Assembly (NCBI GenBank): GCA_036346225.1
Contig: JARFIW010001340.1
Span: forward strand, 496,001-560,000
Direction: 5' to 3'
Source of the DNA: Platerodrilus igneus
Taxonomy: Eukaryota > Arthropoda > Insecta > Coleoptera > Lycidae
Length of the DNA: 64,000 nt
Of this stretch, positions 11,238-23,560 are shown piece by piece; position 1 is the stretch's first letter, and each line of letters opens with the position of its first letter. The translations under genes and the position numbers were made by a program. The notes below the pieces were generated by a model, which saw only the letters and a list, made by a program, of their open reading frames with translations, made no database searches and had not been told where the DNA came from.

Positions 11238-13039
11238 TGAAGCGAAATTAATTTTGATGCACTAAAAGCACCAGCCCCACGTTGCGAACCAGTGTAACGA
11301 ATTTTCTTATTTGGTCTTAACTAGCGTTCTCTTCTTAATACCTATATCTGACTCTAGAAGTTGGGGGTCAGCAAAACGAAGTCTTCCGACGTAACTAGGG
11401 GTCTATTCCTTGGGTAGAGCTATGAGCAATGGGGGGGTAAGTCGAAACCTGTTGGGGGGTCACACTCAAACTAAAACAAATAGGCGCCACCAAATCCGGA
11501 TTGATTCACGTTAATGGCATGGCATATTTCTAAGGGCGGACGTGGAGACCCAAAGAAAAAAGGATCGCCTTTGCTGACAAAAACCTGTCTTAACAGAATA
11601 AGACGTTGTTCCTGTAAGAAAGTGTAATAATTAAATCAACATAGAAAATTGGAACACTGTTTGTGTCCCGCAAATATGCCTAAAAAAATATAAAAATAAT
11701 ATTTTTTATATAAGGGTAGCATCAAAATTCAACTCCTAAAGATATTAATTTTCGGCGCTTAGGTTTGATCACACTTGATCAAAATAAAAAATTTTAAGCT
11801 TGGATTAATAATTTACTCGAAAGAATCTCTTTATCTTTAAATAAAATTCAATGCCACAAAATTAAATAATTACTTGAATTACTTTGTAAATTTAACGTAA
11901 GGTTTATCAACCCTATTCATGATCAAATACATTACAACAAAGTGTAACTTGTTACACCAATATTTTCTAACCCACTCAGATCTGTTTAGGTCAATTACAT
12001 TATAGAAATTAAAATACAAATTTTTCTCTTTAAGTTCGAAGTACTAATTTCAGTTTAAAATGAAAATGTTCACAAAAATATTCTTGTTTTCAAAGTCGGT
12101 AGTGACGCAGTGTTAAGCATCTGCCATGACGGATACATGTGTCAACAACATATTTCAAACAAACAAATGATGTAATTACACCTGTTATTGTAACTAACAG
12201 ATTATATTCTTACAAAATCAAGTGAGTGAATTTTAAATTTAATACTGGGAATTCCAGCTTAGCAATAGTTGAAGCAAATAACAAATACGCACTTCTACAC
12301 ATCGAAACAAAATAGCGTGCTTCCTGAATAAAACACAAAAGAATTTCTTAAAGCTACTACGAACCAAACAAAACTGCTTTCCAAGACTGGATTAGGAAGT
12401 GCATCGCCATGCGGCATTTACTGCTTACATTCTATCAACGTAGCATCTCGGCTCGGAGCAACAAACGATCTTCTATTAATTAGATCAGCATTCCATCCTC
12501 TAAATACACATGGTAAAATGAAGTAGTTTTCTTAACGTCGATTCTCGTATTCAAAGTACTAACTGCATCGTAAATTGTAAATTAAATTCTTATCGCCTAA
12601 ATTTTGTTGCCTACATTCATGTCGTTTAGATTCATCGCCTAAATTTTGTTGCGTACATTCATGTCGTTTAGATTCTCATCGCCTAAATTTTGTTGCGCGT
12701 TATTCTAAGAATGTGCTCACTCATTCAAACCGACCCGCAGGTCACTGGCCATCGTCCTCGTATACATCCTGCTCTTTCTTCTACCTATGGCCGAGTGCTT
12801 ATCACACGCTCTCGGACGATCGGAGGGTCCAAGGGGGGAGGTTGTCACACCTCTAAGCGTCTTTGCGACTGGCTGTGGAATACACCGACATCCAAAACAA
12901 ATAGACTAACGAGTCTAGATGCTGTTTCAATGTAATAATTTAATTGTTAAACGTATTACGACTTTACTTAATAAATGTGTTTTATTATTTTTGTACCTTT
13001 AATGAAGAGGTTTACCAACTCGAAAATAAAACTGTTACA
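11238..13039 (-). repeat. LTR element 1, 3' LTR (left in window)
   Basis: Begins TGAAGCG and ends TGTTACA as written on +; in element orientation it starts TGTAACA and ends TTCA. It is nearly identical to 15641-17445, with a few substitutions. It contains the motif GGCGCCACCAAA at 11483 and a GC-richer segment at about 12720-12880. I found no coding sequence in it. Confidence 0.9.
12590..12705. repeat. Tandem triplication inside the LTR (unit about 44 bp)
   Basis: Three copies of a unit containing CGCCTAAATTTTGTTGC and CATTCATGTCGTTTAGATTC. The same array is present in the partner LTR at about 16993-17108. Confidence 0.85.
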
Positions 13040-13057
13040 CTACCCCTTTCCTAAAAG
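13040..13057 (-). other. Polypurine tract of LTR element 1
   Basis: Read on the minus strand, CTTTTAGGAAAGGGGTAG directly precedes the TGTAACA start of the 3' LTR. This is the expected position and composition for a plus-strand primer. An almost identical tract occurs in LTR element 2. Confidence 0.8.
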
Positions 13058-13539
13058 AAAAAAATTTTTTTTTACGGAATAAACTTTAAGTATAACAAAT
13101 ACAAAAATTTTTTTTTTTAAATATACTAGCCTCTTCTACCTTCCTAACTATCACTACAAATTTTTATAAATTTATTAAAACGAGGGAGACAAATATTTAC
13201 AAATTCGAGTGTGTTGGTAACTTCGTGTACCTAACGTCCATCGGGAGACAAAATCGTGGAGTCACAATCGGTATAAGTCAAAATTGGGAGGGGTCAAATT
13301 AGAAAGTCAAACACTCCACGGGACAAAAAAATTAATCAAAATCCAAATTCAAAATAATCCTTTAACTAGAGGTTCTTATTCCTACCAAGGCTAGTATTTA
13401 CTAACTGTAACCAAACATTTTACAAATTATCTCAACTTCCACAAAAAAAACTTCACTTCCTGGAGCTCAATTAGCTCTATCTACAAAAAAAGAATGCTAC
13501 AACATCAAAATAGCATAACTATTCAAAATATTATCACTA

Positions 13540-13865
13540 TAAAGTGACAATCAAAAGGAAGACCCTACTAATAGGTCTAAATTTAAATCACTATTAAAGG
13601 TTGCATACGAATTTCAAATACAAAACATTATCACTTTATCGCAAAGAGATAATCAAAACTAAGGTAACCTAACCATAAGGTCACTTATCAAATTCAAATA
13701 CAAAATATTATCACTTTATTGCAAAGAGATAATCAAAACTAAGGTAACCTAACCATAAGGTTACTTATCAAATTGAAATACAAAATATTATCACTTTATT
13801 GCAAAGAAATAATCAAAACTAAGGTAACCTAACCATAAGGCTACTTATCAAATTCAAATACAAAA
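13540..13865. repeat. 80-bp tandem repeat in element 1 interior
   Basis: Units containing ATTATCACTTTAT-GCAAAG and AAGGTAACCTAACCATAAGG start near 13627, 13707 and 13787, giving an 80-bp period, with partial units at the edges. It lies in the 3' untranslated part of the element and is expanded in element 2. Confidence 0.85.
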
Positions 13866-14339
13866 TTGAACCAGATAGGGCTGTAATCTCCTACACCCTG
13901 CTGATTATCCTATCACTAATTTCTAAACAACACATCCCACCAGTGATGGATCAAATGGTGAGGTTCACCATGCAAACTTTTGACCTACTCAAACAAAAAA
14001 AATTTAACGGTCAAAAACAAGGGAAAGAATAAATCAATATTCTCTCTACCTAGATATGTAGAAATCAGGACTAACAGGTTAAATAGCCCACCTACTTCTA
14101 CATCGTAAAGATATCTTTCAAAGACATCTTCTAAACACATCTCCGAATAACGCGCGACTAAAACGACCAGCATGCACACCAATGCACACCTCAAATCTAA
14201 CACAAAAATCCTTAACCACTTGTTCCACTTATCAAACAAAATATTCAAAATTAACGAAACGACACTAAATCAAAAATCGGAACAAAACAAAGCAAACCAC
14301 TACTGTATTGCTTAACATCAAAGAGATGACCAGACCGAA

Positions 14340-14480
14340 ACTATTTCCTCCAAAAACTTCTCAATCAAATGTGTCGTGGCACTACGCAAAGGTTGTAAAA
14401 TCAAATACTTCGAGAACCAGTCACAAACAACTAAAAGCGATTTTCCTGCTTATGAATCATCAATAAAAAAACTAATCATG
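14340..14480 (-). pseudogene. Gypsy integrase core trace in element 1
   Basis: Minus-strand sequence matches the integrase core piece seen more fully in LTR element 2 (WFSKYSILQPLRSATAHLIE region) and then stops at about 14340, where the two elements cease to align. Only about 45 codons remain. Confidence 0.6.
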
Positions 14481-15369
14481 ACAATAGCTAACAAAAAAAA
14501 TCAGTGTTCAGGTACACTCTCATCCTACTACCAATTGAACTGTCGAAACAACTACAATACTTCACAACGCCTACATATGCTAGAGTGACAAACCCTCTAC
14601 GAGTCTCACCTAGACTAACAATACCAAAAATTTACATCAAATCAAAAAAAAAAATGATGCAAAAAAAATTCTAGAGCGCCTAACTCACCTCGAGTCTCGT
14701 CTAGACTTATGTAATGCCGAGCGACCAACTCTTCCTGAGTCTCGTCTGGACTAACATACTGCTGAGCGACCAACCACGACGACAAGTTCCGCCTAGACTA
14801 AATTGCGTTGCAATGCCGATCTAAACAAAAATCTGCTAACAAAATCAAAAACGTGTTTTTGCACAAGAGCAATTCTCAAATGACACGACGACAGCTCACT
14901 CCAATGTACCTTCAAAATAGAATCTCTAGCCTTATCATCAAATTTGGACAAAAATGTTCTTTATTGACTCAAGCAAAACAAACTCCAGGCTTATCAGCTT
15001 CTTCAGCTTACAATCTTCCTAAAATTTTCCTTTCTCCAAAACTGGTTTCTCACTCACTATTCCAGTTCCTTTTTAAGTAGACAAACAATTTGGAATTTTT
15101 CCGACATGATTACACAAGCCTAATGGAATCAAACCGATAAATCTAAATGATCTGAACCTTACAAAAATTATCAAAACAAATTCGGGCAGCTAAAGGTAAA
15201 AGTCAAAAGGTGTATTTGGTAAAATAATTTTTGCCAAAAGAATATCAAAAAAAAATTATATTGGGTCAAAACAGAATGAAAGTTAAGAATAAATTTGACT
15301 AAGTTAATTAATTGACTGACTGTGGTTAAACGTTACAACCAATCTTTTAAACAACCAAACCTTATTATC

Positions 15370-15620
15370 AAATAACGTTGAGCAAACAAATCTCGAGGCA
15401 AAACAATTTTGAACAAACAAATTTTGAAGCAAATCAAATTATGAACAAACAAATTTCGAAGTAAATTAAATTTTGAACAAACAAATTTCGAAGCAAATTA
15501 AATTTTGAACAAACAAATTTCAAGGTAAAATAAATTTTGAACTAACAAATTTCGAAGCAAAATTAAATTATGAACAAACAAATTTCGAGGCCCCAAACGT
15601 TGAACAAACAAATCTCGACG
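15370..15620. repeat. Tandem repeat next to the primer-binding site, element 1
   Basis: About seven units of roughly 36 bp containing ACAAATTTCGAAGCAAATT and AAATTTTGAACAA. In element orientation this is the 5' leader, immediately downstream of the primer-binding site. Confidence 0.85.
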
Positions 15621-15640
15621 CCCCACACGTTGGGCGCTAG
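15621..15640 (-). other. Primer-binding-site region of LTR element 1
   Basis: On the minus strand the 5' LTR ends TTCA and is followed by C, then TAGCGCCCAACGTGTGGGG. The partner element has TGGCGCCGGCAACGTTTGGGG. TGGCGCC is complementary to the GGCGCCA end typical of tRNA-Lys, so a Lys-type primer is inferred. Confidence 0.65.
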
Positions 15641-17445
15641 TGAAGCGAAATTAATTTTGATGCACTAAAAGCACCAACCCCACGTTGCGAGCCAGTGCAA
15701 CGAATTTTCTTATTTGGTCTTAACTAGCGTTCTCTTCTTAATACCTATATCTGACTCTAGAAGTTGGGGATCAGCAAAACGAAGTCTTCCGACGTAACTA
15801 GGGGTCTATTCCTTGGGTAGAGCTATGAGCAATGGGGGGGGTAAGTCGAAACCTGTTGGGGGGTCACACTCAAACTAAAACAAATAGGCGCCACCAAGTC
15901 CGGATTGATTCACGTTAATGGCATGGCATATTTCTAAGGGCGGACGTGGAGACCCAAAGAAAAAAGGATCGCCTTCGCTGACAAAAACCTGTCTTAACAG
16001 AATAAGACGTTGTTCCTGTAAGAAAGTGTAATAATTAAATCAACATAGAAAATTGGAACACTGTTTGTGTCCCGCAAATATGCCTAAAAAAATATAAAAA
16101 TAATATTTTCTATATAAGGGTAGCATCAAAATTCAACTCCTAAAGATATTAATTTTCGACGGTTAGGTTTGATCACACTTGATCAAAATAAAAAACTTTA
16201 AGCTTGAATTAATAATTTACTCGAAAGAATCTCTTTATCTTTAAATAAAATTCAATGCCACAAAATTAAATAATTACTTGAATTACTTTGTAAATTTAAC
16301 GTAAGGTTTATCAACCCTATTCATGATCAAATACATTACAACAAAGTGTAACTTGTTACACCAATATTTTCTAACCCACTCAGATCGGTTTAGATCAATT
16401 ACATTATAGAAATTAAAATACAAATTTTTCTCTTTAAGTTCGAAGTACTAATTTCAGTTTAAAATGAAAATGTTCACAAAAATATTCTTGTTTTCAAAGT
16501 CGGTAGTGACGCAGTGTTAAGCATCTGCCATCACGGATACATGTGTCAACAACATATTTCAAACAAACAAATGATGTAATTACACCTGTTATTGTAACTA
16601 ACAGATTATATTCTTACAAAATCAAGTGAGTGAATTTTAAATTTAATACTGGGAATTCCAGCTTAGCAATAGTTGAAGCAAATAACAAATACGCACTTCT
16701 ACACATCGAAACAAAATAGCGTGCTTCCTGAATGAAACACAAAAGAATTTCTTAAAGCTACTACGAACCAAACAAAACTGCTTTCCAAGACTGGATTAGG
16801 AAGTGCATCGCCATGCGGCATTTACTGCTTACATTCTATCAACGTAGCATCTCGGCTTGGAGCAACAAACGATCTTCTATTAATTAGATCAGCATTCCAT
16901 CCTTTAAATACACATGGTAAAATGAAGTGGTTTTCTTAACGTCGATTCTCGTATTCAAAATACTAACTGCATCGTAAATTGTAAATTAAATTCTTATCGC
17001 CTAAATTTTGTTGCCTACATTCATGTCGTTTAGATTCTCATTGCCTAAATTTTGTTGCGTACATTCATGTCGTTTAGATTCTCATCGCCTAAATTTTGTT
17101 GCGCGTTATTCTAAGAATGTGCTCACTCATTCAAACCGACCCGCAGGTCACTGGCCATCGTCCTCGTATACATCCTGCTCTTTCTTCTACCTGTGGCCGA
17201 GTGCTTATCACGCGCTCTCGGACGATCGGAGGGTCCAAGGGGGGAGGTTGTCACACCTCTAAGCGTCTTTGCGACTGGCTGTGGAATACACCGACATCCA
17301 AAACAAATAGACTAACGAGTCTAGATGCTGTTTCAATGTAATAATTTAATTGTTAAACGTATTACGACTTTACTTAATAAATGTGTTTTATTATTTTTGT
17401 ACCTTTAATGAAGAGGTTTACCAACTCGAAAATAAAACTGTTACA
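15641..17445 (-). repeat. LTR element 1, 5' LTR (right in window)
   Basis: Starts TGAAGCG and ends TGTTACA, followed by the ACTT duplication. It differs from the left LTR by scattered substitutions and a few indels, implying fairly recent insertion. Confidence 0.9.
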
Positions 17446-17449
17446 ACTT
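17446..17449. repeat. Target-site duplication ACTT (right copy)
   Basis: Matches 11234-11237. Confidence 0.85.
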
Positions 17450-17684
17450 TTCCGTTCGTGCATCTACATATCATCAAAATTTATTTGTTCATGTTATTTG
17501 AGACTATAGAATAGCTTATCTTCATATAACCAATGGGAAAGAAATGTCAGTAAATAGCGTGACGGCTGACAAACACATAAAGTGGAAAATTCATGGAAAA
17601 CCGTTTTGATAATCATTAAGAAGGACAACATCCTTAGCAGTACCTCATGCATATAACGCATATACCACTGCAGGCGAAATATTT

Positions 17685-17925
17685 TACACACGCACGTACG
17701 TAGGTAATCATTCAAATACGCACACGTGCTCTAAAACATTTACATAAGTAACAACGCACGCATACACACACCGCACTCACATACGCTACATCCACACGCA
17801 CGCACTCGCACACATGCACGTACGTATGCTAAGACACGCGTGCTTAAACGCGTACACCCCTTTATACACACATGCACGCGTGAATTTTCGCACACGCACA
17901 TCCTTGCTCGCTGGTACGCACCTAG
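17685..17925. repeat. Degenerate CA/CG-rich simple repeat
   Basis: Long alternating purine-pyrimidine stretch dominated by ACGC, ACAC and ACGT, in otherwise AT-rich DNA. It is the kind of sequence that can adopt Z-form. No coding signal. Confidence 0.8.
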
Positions 17926-19060
17926 TCATTGTTAGTCAGTGATAGTCCACAATAAGCTTACGTATTCGAGTAGCGTTTATCTTGATATCGCTGTTGATAG
18001 CTTTAAGTACCTGGCTCGCATTTCAACCTCAATCAGCCAGTAGTAAATATCCTGTCACTGGAACCCTGCATCTTTTATAACGTATTTCAAAGACGATTTG
18101 TTTTAAGAAGGTTTTGGTTGCTTTGCTTTAACATTTTGTAATACTAAGCACAGTGTGTAACAGCAGTAGCCACTGCTTCTAAACTAATATCGCGGTGGCT
18201 AATAATGCAATAATGTAGAGAAACGAATTTTGTCAAATTACTTTACATCCATGCTGCAACTAATAACACACTTTATAGCATTGTCATATCGGCAGCATGC
18301 AGGAACTTTAATTTATATTGATTAATTCTTGCATTTCATAAAATCTAAAAATATTTACTTTAAAAATGTCATATGCAGCTCGCCAAGCTTGAACGTTCCG
18401 GTAGAAAGACCATCTGGACCCCTAGGACTCCATTCATGGGATGGTACTTTGAGTGAAAAGAAGCCAGATTATTCTACACTCTTTATTTTACCCTTTATAT
18501 TCTATCCAGACGCTCCATGTGGCAGCTTATTTTTAGTGAAACTTTATATAAATGGATAAATGTATGGAATTAAATAAAAAAATTTAAACAAGCAATCAAT
18601 TTTGATTGAATTTGATAAACACCTTAATAAAATACAGTGAATATCATGAACAATGTGTACCTAACTTTTTCTGCTTTGGATTTTTTAAAAAGAAATTTTA
18701 CGATTTTTTTGTCTTGTAAGTTTATACCCAGTAATTTACCCACTGCGAATTCCAAAACATAAAATTTGAAAGATTTATATTTTACCCTCTAGAAGAAAAC
18801 TTAAAGTGAAATAATTTTTTACTCACTTTATTGTAACTATATTTTTTTAGGTTCAACCACAAAATTTGTCACTAAAGTATAAAATGAGTTATATATTTTT
18901 GTAAACTTCCCTATTAGTGTACTAAAGAAATTCCGTTGTTTTTAGTTTGGAATCAATAGTGTCTAGACTAAGAGCGTGTAACACTGGTTAACAAAAACGA
19001 AAATTTTTGTTTTGCCTCATTAATCAAATTAACTACCTTTGAACAATTTCTAATGCTGAA

Positions 19061-19062
<2 letters not shown>
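17926..19062. other. AT-rich stretch without recognised content
   Basis: A short open frame at about 18360-18560 exists on both strands, but nothing in it is recognisable and there is no splice or start context that I can defend. Confidence 0.35.

Positions 19063-19107
<45 letters not shown>
19063..19107. repeat. (TA)n microsatellite
   Basis: About 22 TA units. Confidence 0.97.
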
Positions 19108-19110
<3 letters not shown>

Positions 19111-19239
19111 CTTTTTTTCATCGCACACAGTTTTTCTGTAACACGTAATTGAAGTATGAAACAAATGAGTATGTTTAAATACAAAAAACACATTAATATA
19201 AAATTAACATTACTCGAATTGCCCAAATAGTAACACCTA

Positions 19240-19490
19240 TTGATTGCCTCCTGTATTTGACGCCTGAAACTAACAGTAATCAGCAAGCACTTTTTTTACC
19301 CTACAGCCCTTGGTATCTACTTTGCACGCTGGAAATATCTTGGTGAAAGGGTTCACCATGATCATCACTAACAACACTAAGGTTTTCAGGAAAGAAATCA
19401 TGATGTTAATCTAAGAAGTGTATCATACGGAACATAGCGCACCCGAAGTTTTTATATGCGTTTAATATTTCACACTCAAACGATGTAGTG
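19240..19490 (-). pseudogene. Degenerate 'HGE-FHQDI' family fragment
   Basis: Minus-strand translation of about 19310-19430 gives FPENLSVVSDDHGEPFHQDI and then a YQG-like end. This closely follows the pattern of a widespread uncharacterised arthropod protein family (FPENLG-VSDEHGERFHQDI---E-RYQGKW). The following MLADYCW-like segment is traceable near 19270 in another frame. Stops and shifts make it non-functional. The family's function is unknown to me; the high copy number of such fragments suggests a mobile-element source. Confidence 0.6.
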
Positions 19491-19499
19491 ACTGAGCTT

Positions 19500-21944
19500 G
19501 TCTCTGCTATCACATTTATACAGCAATAAAATTTGGTTTAGCGAATCTACAGACAATTTAATGATACAATAACATTTAGATCTTAACAAACTATTCAAGA
19601 GTATCTATATTAATATAGTGTACGTACTGTTATACAGAAAGATGTCGAAATACTGAGCAATTCGGGACGTTATTCTCACAAACATGATTATGGCTACTGA
19701 TAGACCAACCACAATGTCTTCGCAGTAGCGAATCACCGCCCTAGCGCAATATTTTCTGTTTATATGATGGTGTGGGTGTTCAAACACGATTTTGTATTTT
19801 TGTGGGATCACCTTTAATTTGGTTAAAGCATAGAGACAACAAATGTGTATAATTTATTTACAATGGCTGCAAGAAATATATACAATAACAAGAAATTGAA
19901 AATAACAGTTACATAATATTCTAGATACACATGCAATATACAAATGTCCTTGAATTTATGCATGAGAATAGAGCTTTATGCGAAGAAATTTTGTTAACGC
20001 TAGAAATGTAAATGTCCTTTAGTGTTAGAAAATTTATAGCGCGTATTTAAATGCGTGTAATGTTTGTACACAAAAATAAATAAAATTCGCGCACTGGATT
20101 CACTTTCTGTTAAGAGACACGGCTCAAAAAGAAACCTACGTTAAAATGTATTAACACAGAAGTAAGTACTCACAGATACATTGTCGTCTGGAATCTGCAG
20201 GCAACAGTTGTGTTGGATGGACATCTGTATACGGCGCTCGACGTGGCAGGTCGATCAAAACAGGTGCCATATAATGTGCGGGTTCCCTTATCGGTGATAC
20301 GAAGTGTGGAACGGCATACTGATGGCGGATTCTTCGTAAAGACGTCTGAACTGGTGCGGGGTGTAGTATTCACACGTCCATGCCGCTAGGTCTGTTTCAG
20401 TGATAGTGGGCGGCAAAGACGAGGACGCCACGGACTACTCGGACATCAGGTCTTGGTGAACCACGTTCAGCAGCAGATGTTGATACCAAAATATTTTACG
20501 AAGTAACTTTCTTTAATGGAAGTCCAGACCCTGGTGGTAGGATTTGATGCACCTTACCAGCAGGGCGAGGGCGTAGAGTATCCACGTTAGTGCATGACGC
20601 ACAACTTTCTGGTTTAACCTCCAAGCTTTGGTGTAGCGTGAACAAAGGTTAAATTCAGAAGATCAGTAGCTATTGCCTGTTCCTGGCTATTGCCTGTCAA
20701 TATATTTCCAACAACAAACGAAAGCTTGCCGCCTTCATCATTATCCTTAATGTTTGTATTGTAAGAATTAAAATTCCAGAGCGAGTCTATTCGATTTTGA
20801 GGAGTGTTGATTGGCGAGTTTAATATTAAGAAGCGTTCACGTTGGGTTGCTATGACGCCTATAAACTTTGTTAGATGCAACTTGAGTTGCATACCTACAA
20901 TGGGAATTATATTTATTATACAAAAGTATTCCAAAAACACTAAGTGTTATAGAAAAAGCAATAATTGTAAAAAATGCGCTACTTAAAGCTGTGGGTGATG
21001 GAAAAATTTAACCTGCATGTTTGAATTTAGCTTTAAAAGTGTTATTCATGATGCCAAAATCCTTGTTTACTAGTGTAATTTGCGTGCGTCTAAAATATTA
21101 GTAAATCAAGAAATAATACAGTTATTAAAACATTTCTAATTCTACATTTATTTTGAATTACTGTTTTTCGGTGATTTACAAAAAACTTTTAAATCTTGCT
21201 GTAGCCAAAGTACACAGGAAATTATACCACCGTGCAACCTAAGCCCATGATATTAGGTAATTCTTGAAGAAACTGCCTTTAATAGTTTGTGCGGCTCATA
21301 TCATAGTCAATGAAATTTTTTAAGAAATGTTTGTTTTAAGAAATTACGAAAAACTGCCGTGATCAAAACAATATCGTCATGCCCGTCAAATAAACAACTG
21401 CATTGTGCATTTCATTGCCATGAGTATATCATAATTAACTAATAGACGATAATGGAGTAATCATAAACAGCAGGAGGACAAATTTCGGCACGTCTCACCC
21501 ACCACAAATTGTTTATTCGCGTTGTACTTGCCGAATTTGTAATCTTTAAATAGATTTTTAGGGTTATCTTAGGTCGCCCGCCTGTAGCCTTTTTTTGTAC
21601 TTTATAGCGCTTATGCCATCTTACATTCAAGCATAAGCTACGTTTTATAACAAAAAATTTTTTCGGTTTGCGTCGTGTAAGCCACAACTCTGCGCCTGAG
21701 CTCAAAATTGTAAAAATGAGTTAATTCAATGTCAATAGATATATTTCGATGTAACCTCCAACTGTCGAAGTAGAAGAAAGCATCTTTAGGTCCAAAATCC
21801 GACTGTAAAGGTTCAAGCATTAGTCTTGATTGTCAATGTTAATTGAAGTTAGTTATTCGGCTTTATAGTTCAAGATGGCAACGATCCTAGAATAGATCCA
21901 TCCGTCGATTCGCATTGTTCAGATCCACTGAGTGTCTCCCTACG
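19500..21944. other. Long stretch without recognised genes
   Basis: AT-rich. Short open frames around 20170-20370 and 21440-21700 on the minus strand show no family pattern I know. No repeats or RNA genes recognised. Confidence 0.35.
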
Positions 21945-22031
21945 CCTTTAACCTAGGTTAGAGCACCTACCAAAGATTTTCTAACCTAGGTTAAAGCACT
22001 TGTCGATGATACTTTAGTCTAGGTTAGAGCA
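21945..22031. repeat. Tandem units carrying the palindrome TAACCTAGGTTA
   Basis: Roughly two and a half units of about 46 bp, each with (T)AACCTAGGTTA followed by GAGCA or AAGCA, ending at the SINE insertion. A TAACCTAGG half-motif recurs near 46237 and 60616. Confidence 0.6.
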
Positions 22032-22040
22032 TCTCTTAAT

Positions 22041-22322
22041 GCCCTACATTTGATTTTCTAATGCTCCACTCGAAGGTACTACATTGGCCAGGAAGCAAGT
22101 TCTTTTACCTGGAAATTTTGAATTTTGCCGAACCCTTGCTATTCCAAGCAAGATAGGGATTTTAACGTGCGTGACAACACACACACGGACCTACATTTTA
22201 CCTCTTATTCTAACGAGGGCGTATTTTCTAACATTTTTCAAGCGTTCCGTGTCGGGAATCGAATCCGTACCTTGGGCTTAGTAGTCATACGTAAACCAAC
22301 TAAGCCACAGAATCGCATTACG
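22041..22322 (-). mobile_element. tRNA-derived SINE, copy 1
   Basis: Read on the minus strand, a tRNA-like head (A-box region near 22300, B-box GGTNCGATTCC-like near 22255) is followed by a body containing ACGTTAAAATCC and a tail ending near GCATTAGAAAATCAAATG. The 9-bp target duplication TCTCTTAAT flanks it at 22032-22040 and 22323-22331. The same family occurs at 36324, 43487, 44085 and 44371. Confidence 0.8.
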
Positions 22323-22331
22323 TCTCTTAAT

Positions 22332-23122
22332 ACTACTTTAACCTAAGTTAACGCTTTTTAACTGCCCCTCCACCCCTCCCAGCTACATTACTAAAAATTT
22401 TCTAAACCAATCTCGCTTAAGCTCATTTTAAAGCTACTTTTAGAGGTTTTATTTGTTATGGATTTTTACACTAGATTCAATCCTTCACCTGTAAAGTAAA
22501 ATAAAAGCACGCCTGGGACCTCAACCATGAAATTTGTTCTGCACGACATCATTTCTCAAAAGCTAAGGTTTAAATTTAATTTTTTGCTAGAACTAGGGAG
22601 CAGTTACGATGCTATTTAACTTTTACATGAACTTATAACCAAGTAGAGCTAAACCTTAAGTTCGCCCGTATGGTCAGACTTAAGTCTAGAAATTAATTAA
22701 GACTTAACTTTTTAACTCGGAATCTGTCTATAGTTACATTTCCTTGCGAAACTTTGAATATAGAAGCAGCCATTTTTAAGCGACTCTAACCTCCACGTGA
22801 TTAACTTTTAACTTAGACTAAAATTTTTAGCAAGACTTTTAAACCCGAATGCATTCAAAAGAACGATCTAAATAAAAAATTATTTATAATTATAAAATGT
22901 TGTTTTTGCAAGCGGTGCGTGTGTTAAGCCAGCGAACATTCCAATTTTGAGAGGTTTATAATGCTAGAATTTAATTTAAACGTAGTCAATAACAATTGCA
23001 AAAGTCAACACGGTACTGAGAGAAACCTTATCCGTTAGTTACTAATTTTGTATTTGTCATGCGCACCTTATAAATTAGGTATATTTACAAATCGAATGTA
23101 TTTATAGTTTTTAGCATAGAAT
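22332..23122. other. AT-rich stretch without recognised content
   Basis: No recognisable feature. Confidence 0.35.
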
Positions 23123-23560
23123 AAACACGCGTCTTGGGACACAACTATTTTTGGCTGTTTCAAGGTCATATTTGACGTATAAATGTTAACCTTTGCACTC
23201 TTCACAAATAATTTCCTCTTCCATAATACTTATTAACAAAACTTTTATCTAATCCTAATTCTAATAATTTTATGCAAAATTAAAACAAATAAAAATGAAA
23301 TTCAAAACCTATATGGCGCGGTGCGGTAATGTTTTATAATTATAATATTTATGCAAAAAGTATATGTTTTGTTTTATGTACAGATCTATAAAATATAAGT
23401 GTAAGAGGCGTTTTAGCAGTTAGATTCCGTTACTGTTCAAATTAAAAGACATTATTATAAATAGTTCAGTTTTAACGGATAATTTATATATGAGTTTAAA
23501 CCAAAACGTCAAAGTTGACCTTGAAGCAGCCAAAAATAATTGTGTCCCGAGACGCGTGTT
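23123..23560. repeat. Inverted repeat, 55-bp arms
   Basis: Arm 23123-23178 and arm 23505-23560 are reverse complements with about five mismatches. Each includes ACACGCGTC(T/C)(T/C)GGGACACAA and GGCTG-TTCAAGGTCA. The 326-bp interior has no recognised content. It could be a foldback element or MITE, but no clear target duplication was seen. Confidence 0.7.

Larger units (their letters stand above)
11238..17445 (-). mobile_element. LTR element 1: non-autonomous Ty3/gypsy derivative
   Basis: A 6.2-kb element with two near-identical LTRs (1,802 and 1,805 bp), 4-bp ACTT duplications and only 2.6 kb between the LTRs. Orientation is minus: the polypurine tract adjoins the left LTR and the tRNA-primer-like site adjoins the right one. 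The interior has tandem repeats at both ends and a trace of gypsy integrase core near 14340-14480, but no gag, protease, RT or integrase C-terminal domain. It shares layout and internal blocks with the element at 24720-31686. Intact ends with no coding capacity suggest mobilisation by proteins supplied in trans. Confidence 0.85.

Noticed and set aside
12690..12935. Identical 81-codon frames in both LTRs of element 1 (also 17096-17341)
   Set aside because: Duplicated because the LTR is duplicated; the GC-richer LTR segment yields open frames by chance and nothing resembles a protein family.
18329..18559. 76-codon open frame with a Pro/Ser-rich start, also partly open on the other strand
   Set aside because: No family pattern, no splice sites or relatives elsewhere in the window; length is compatible with chance in this composition.
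20170..20373. 67-codon minus-strand frame in a slightly GC-richer patch
   Set aside because: No motif, homologue in the window or splice context; insufficient to call a gene.
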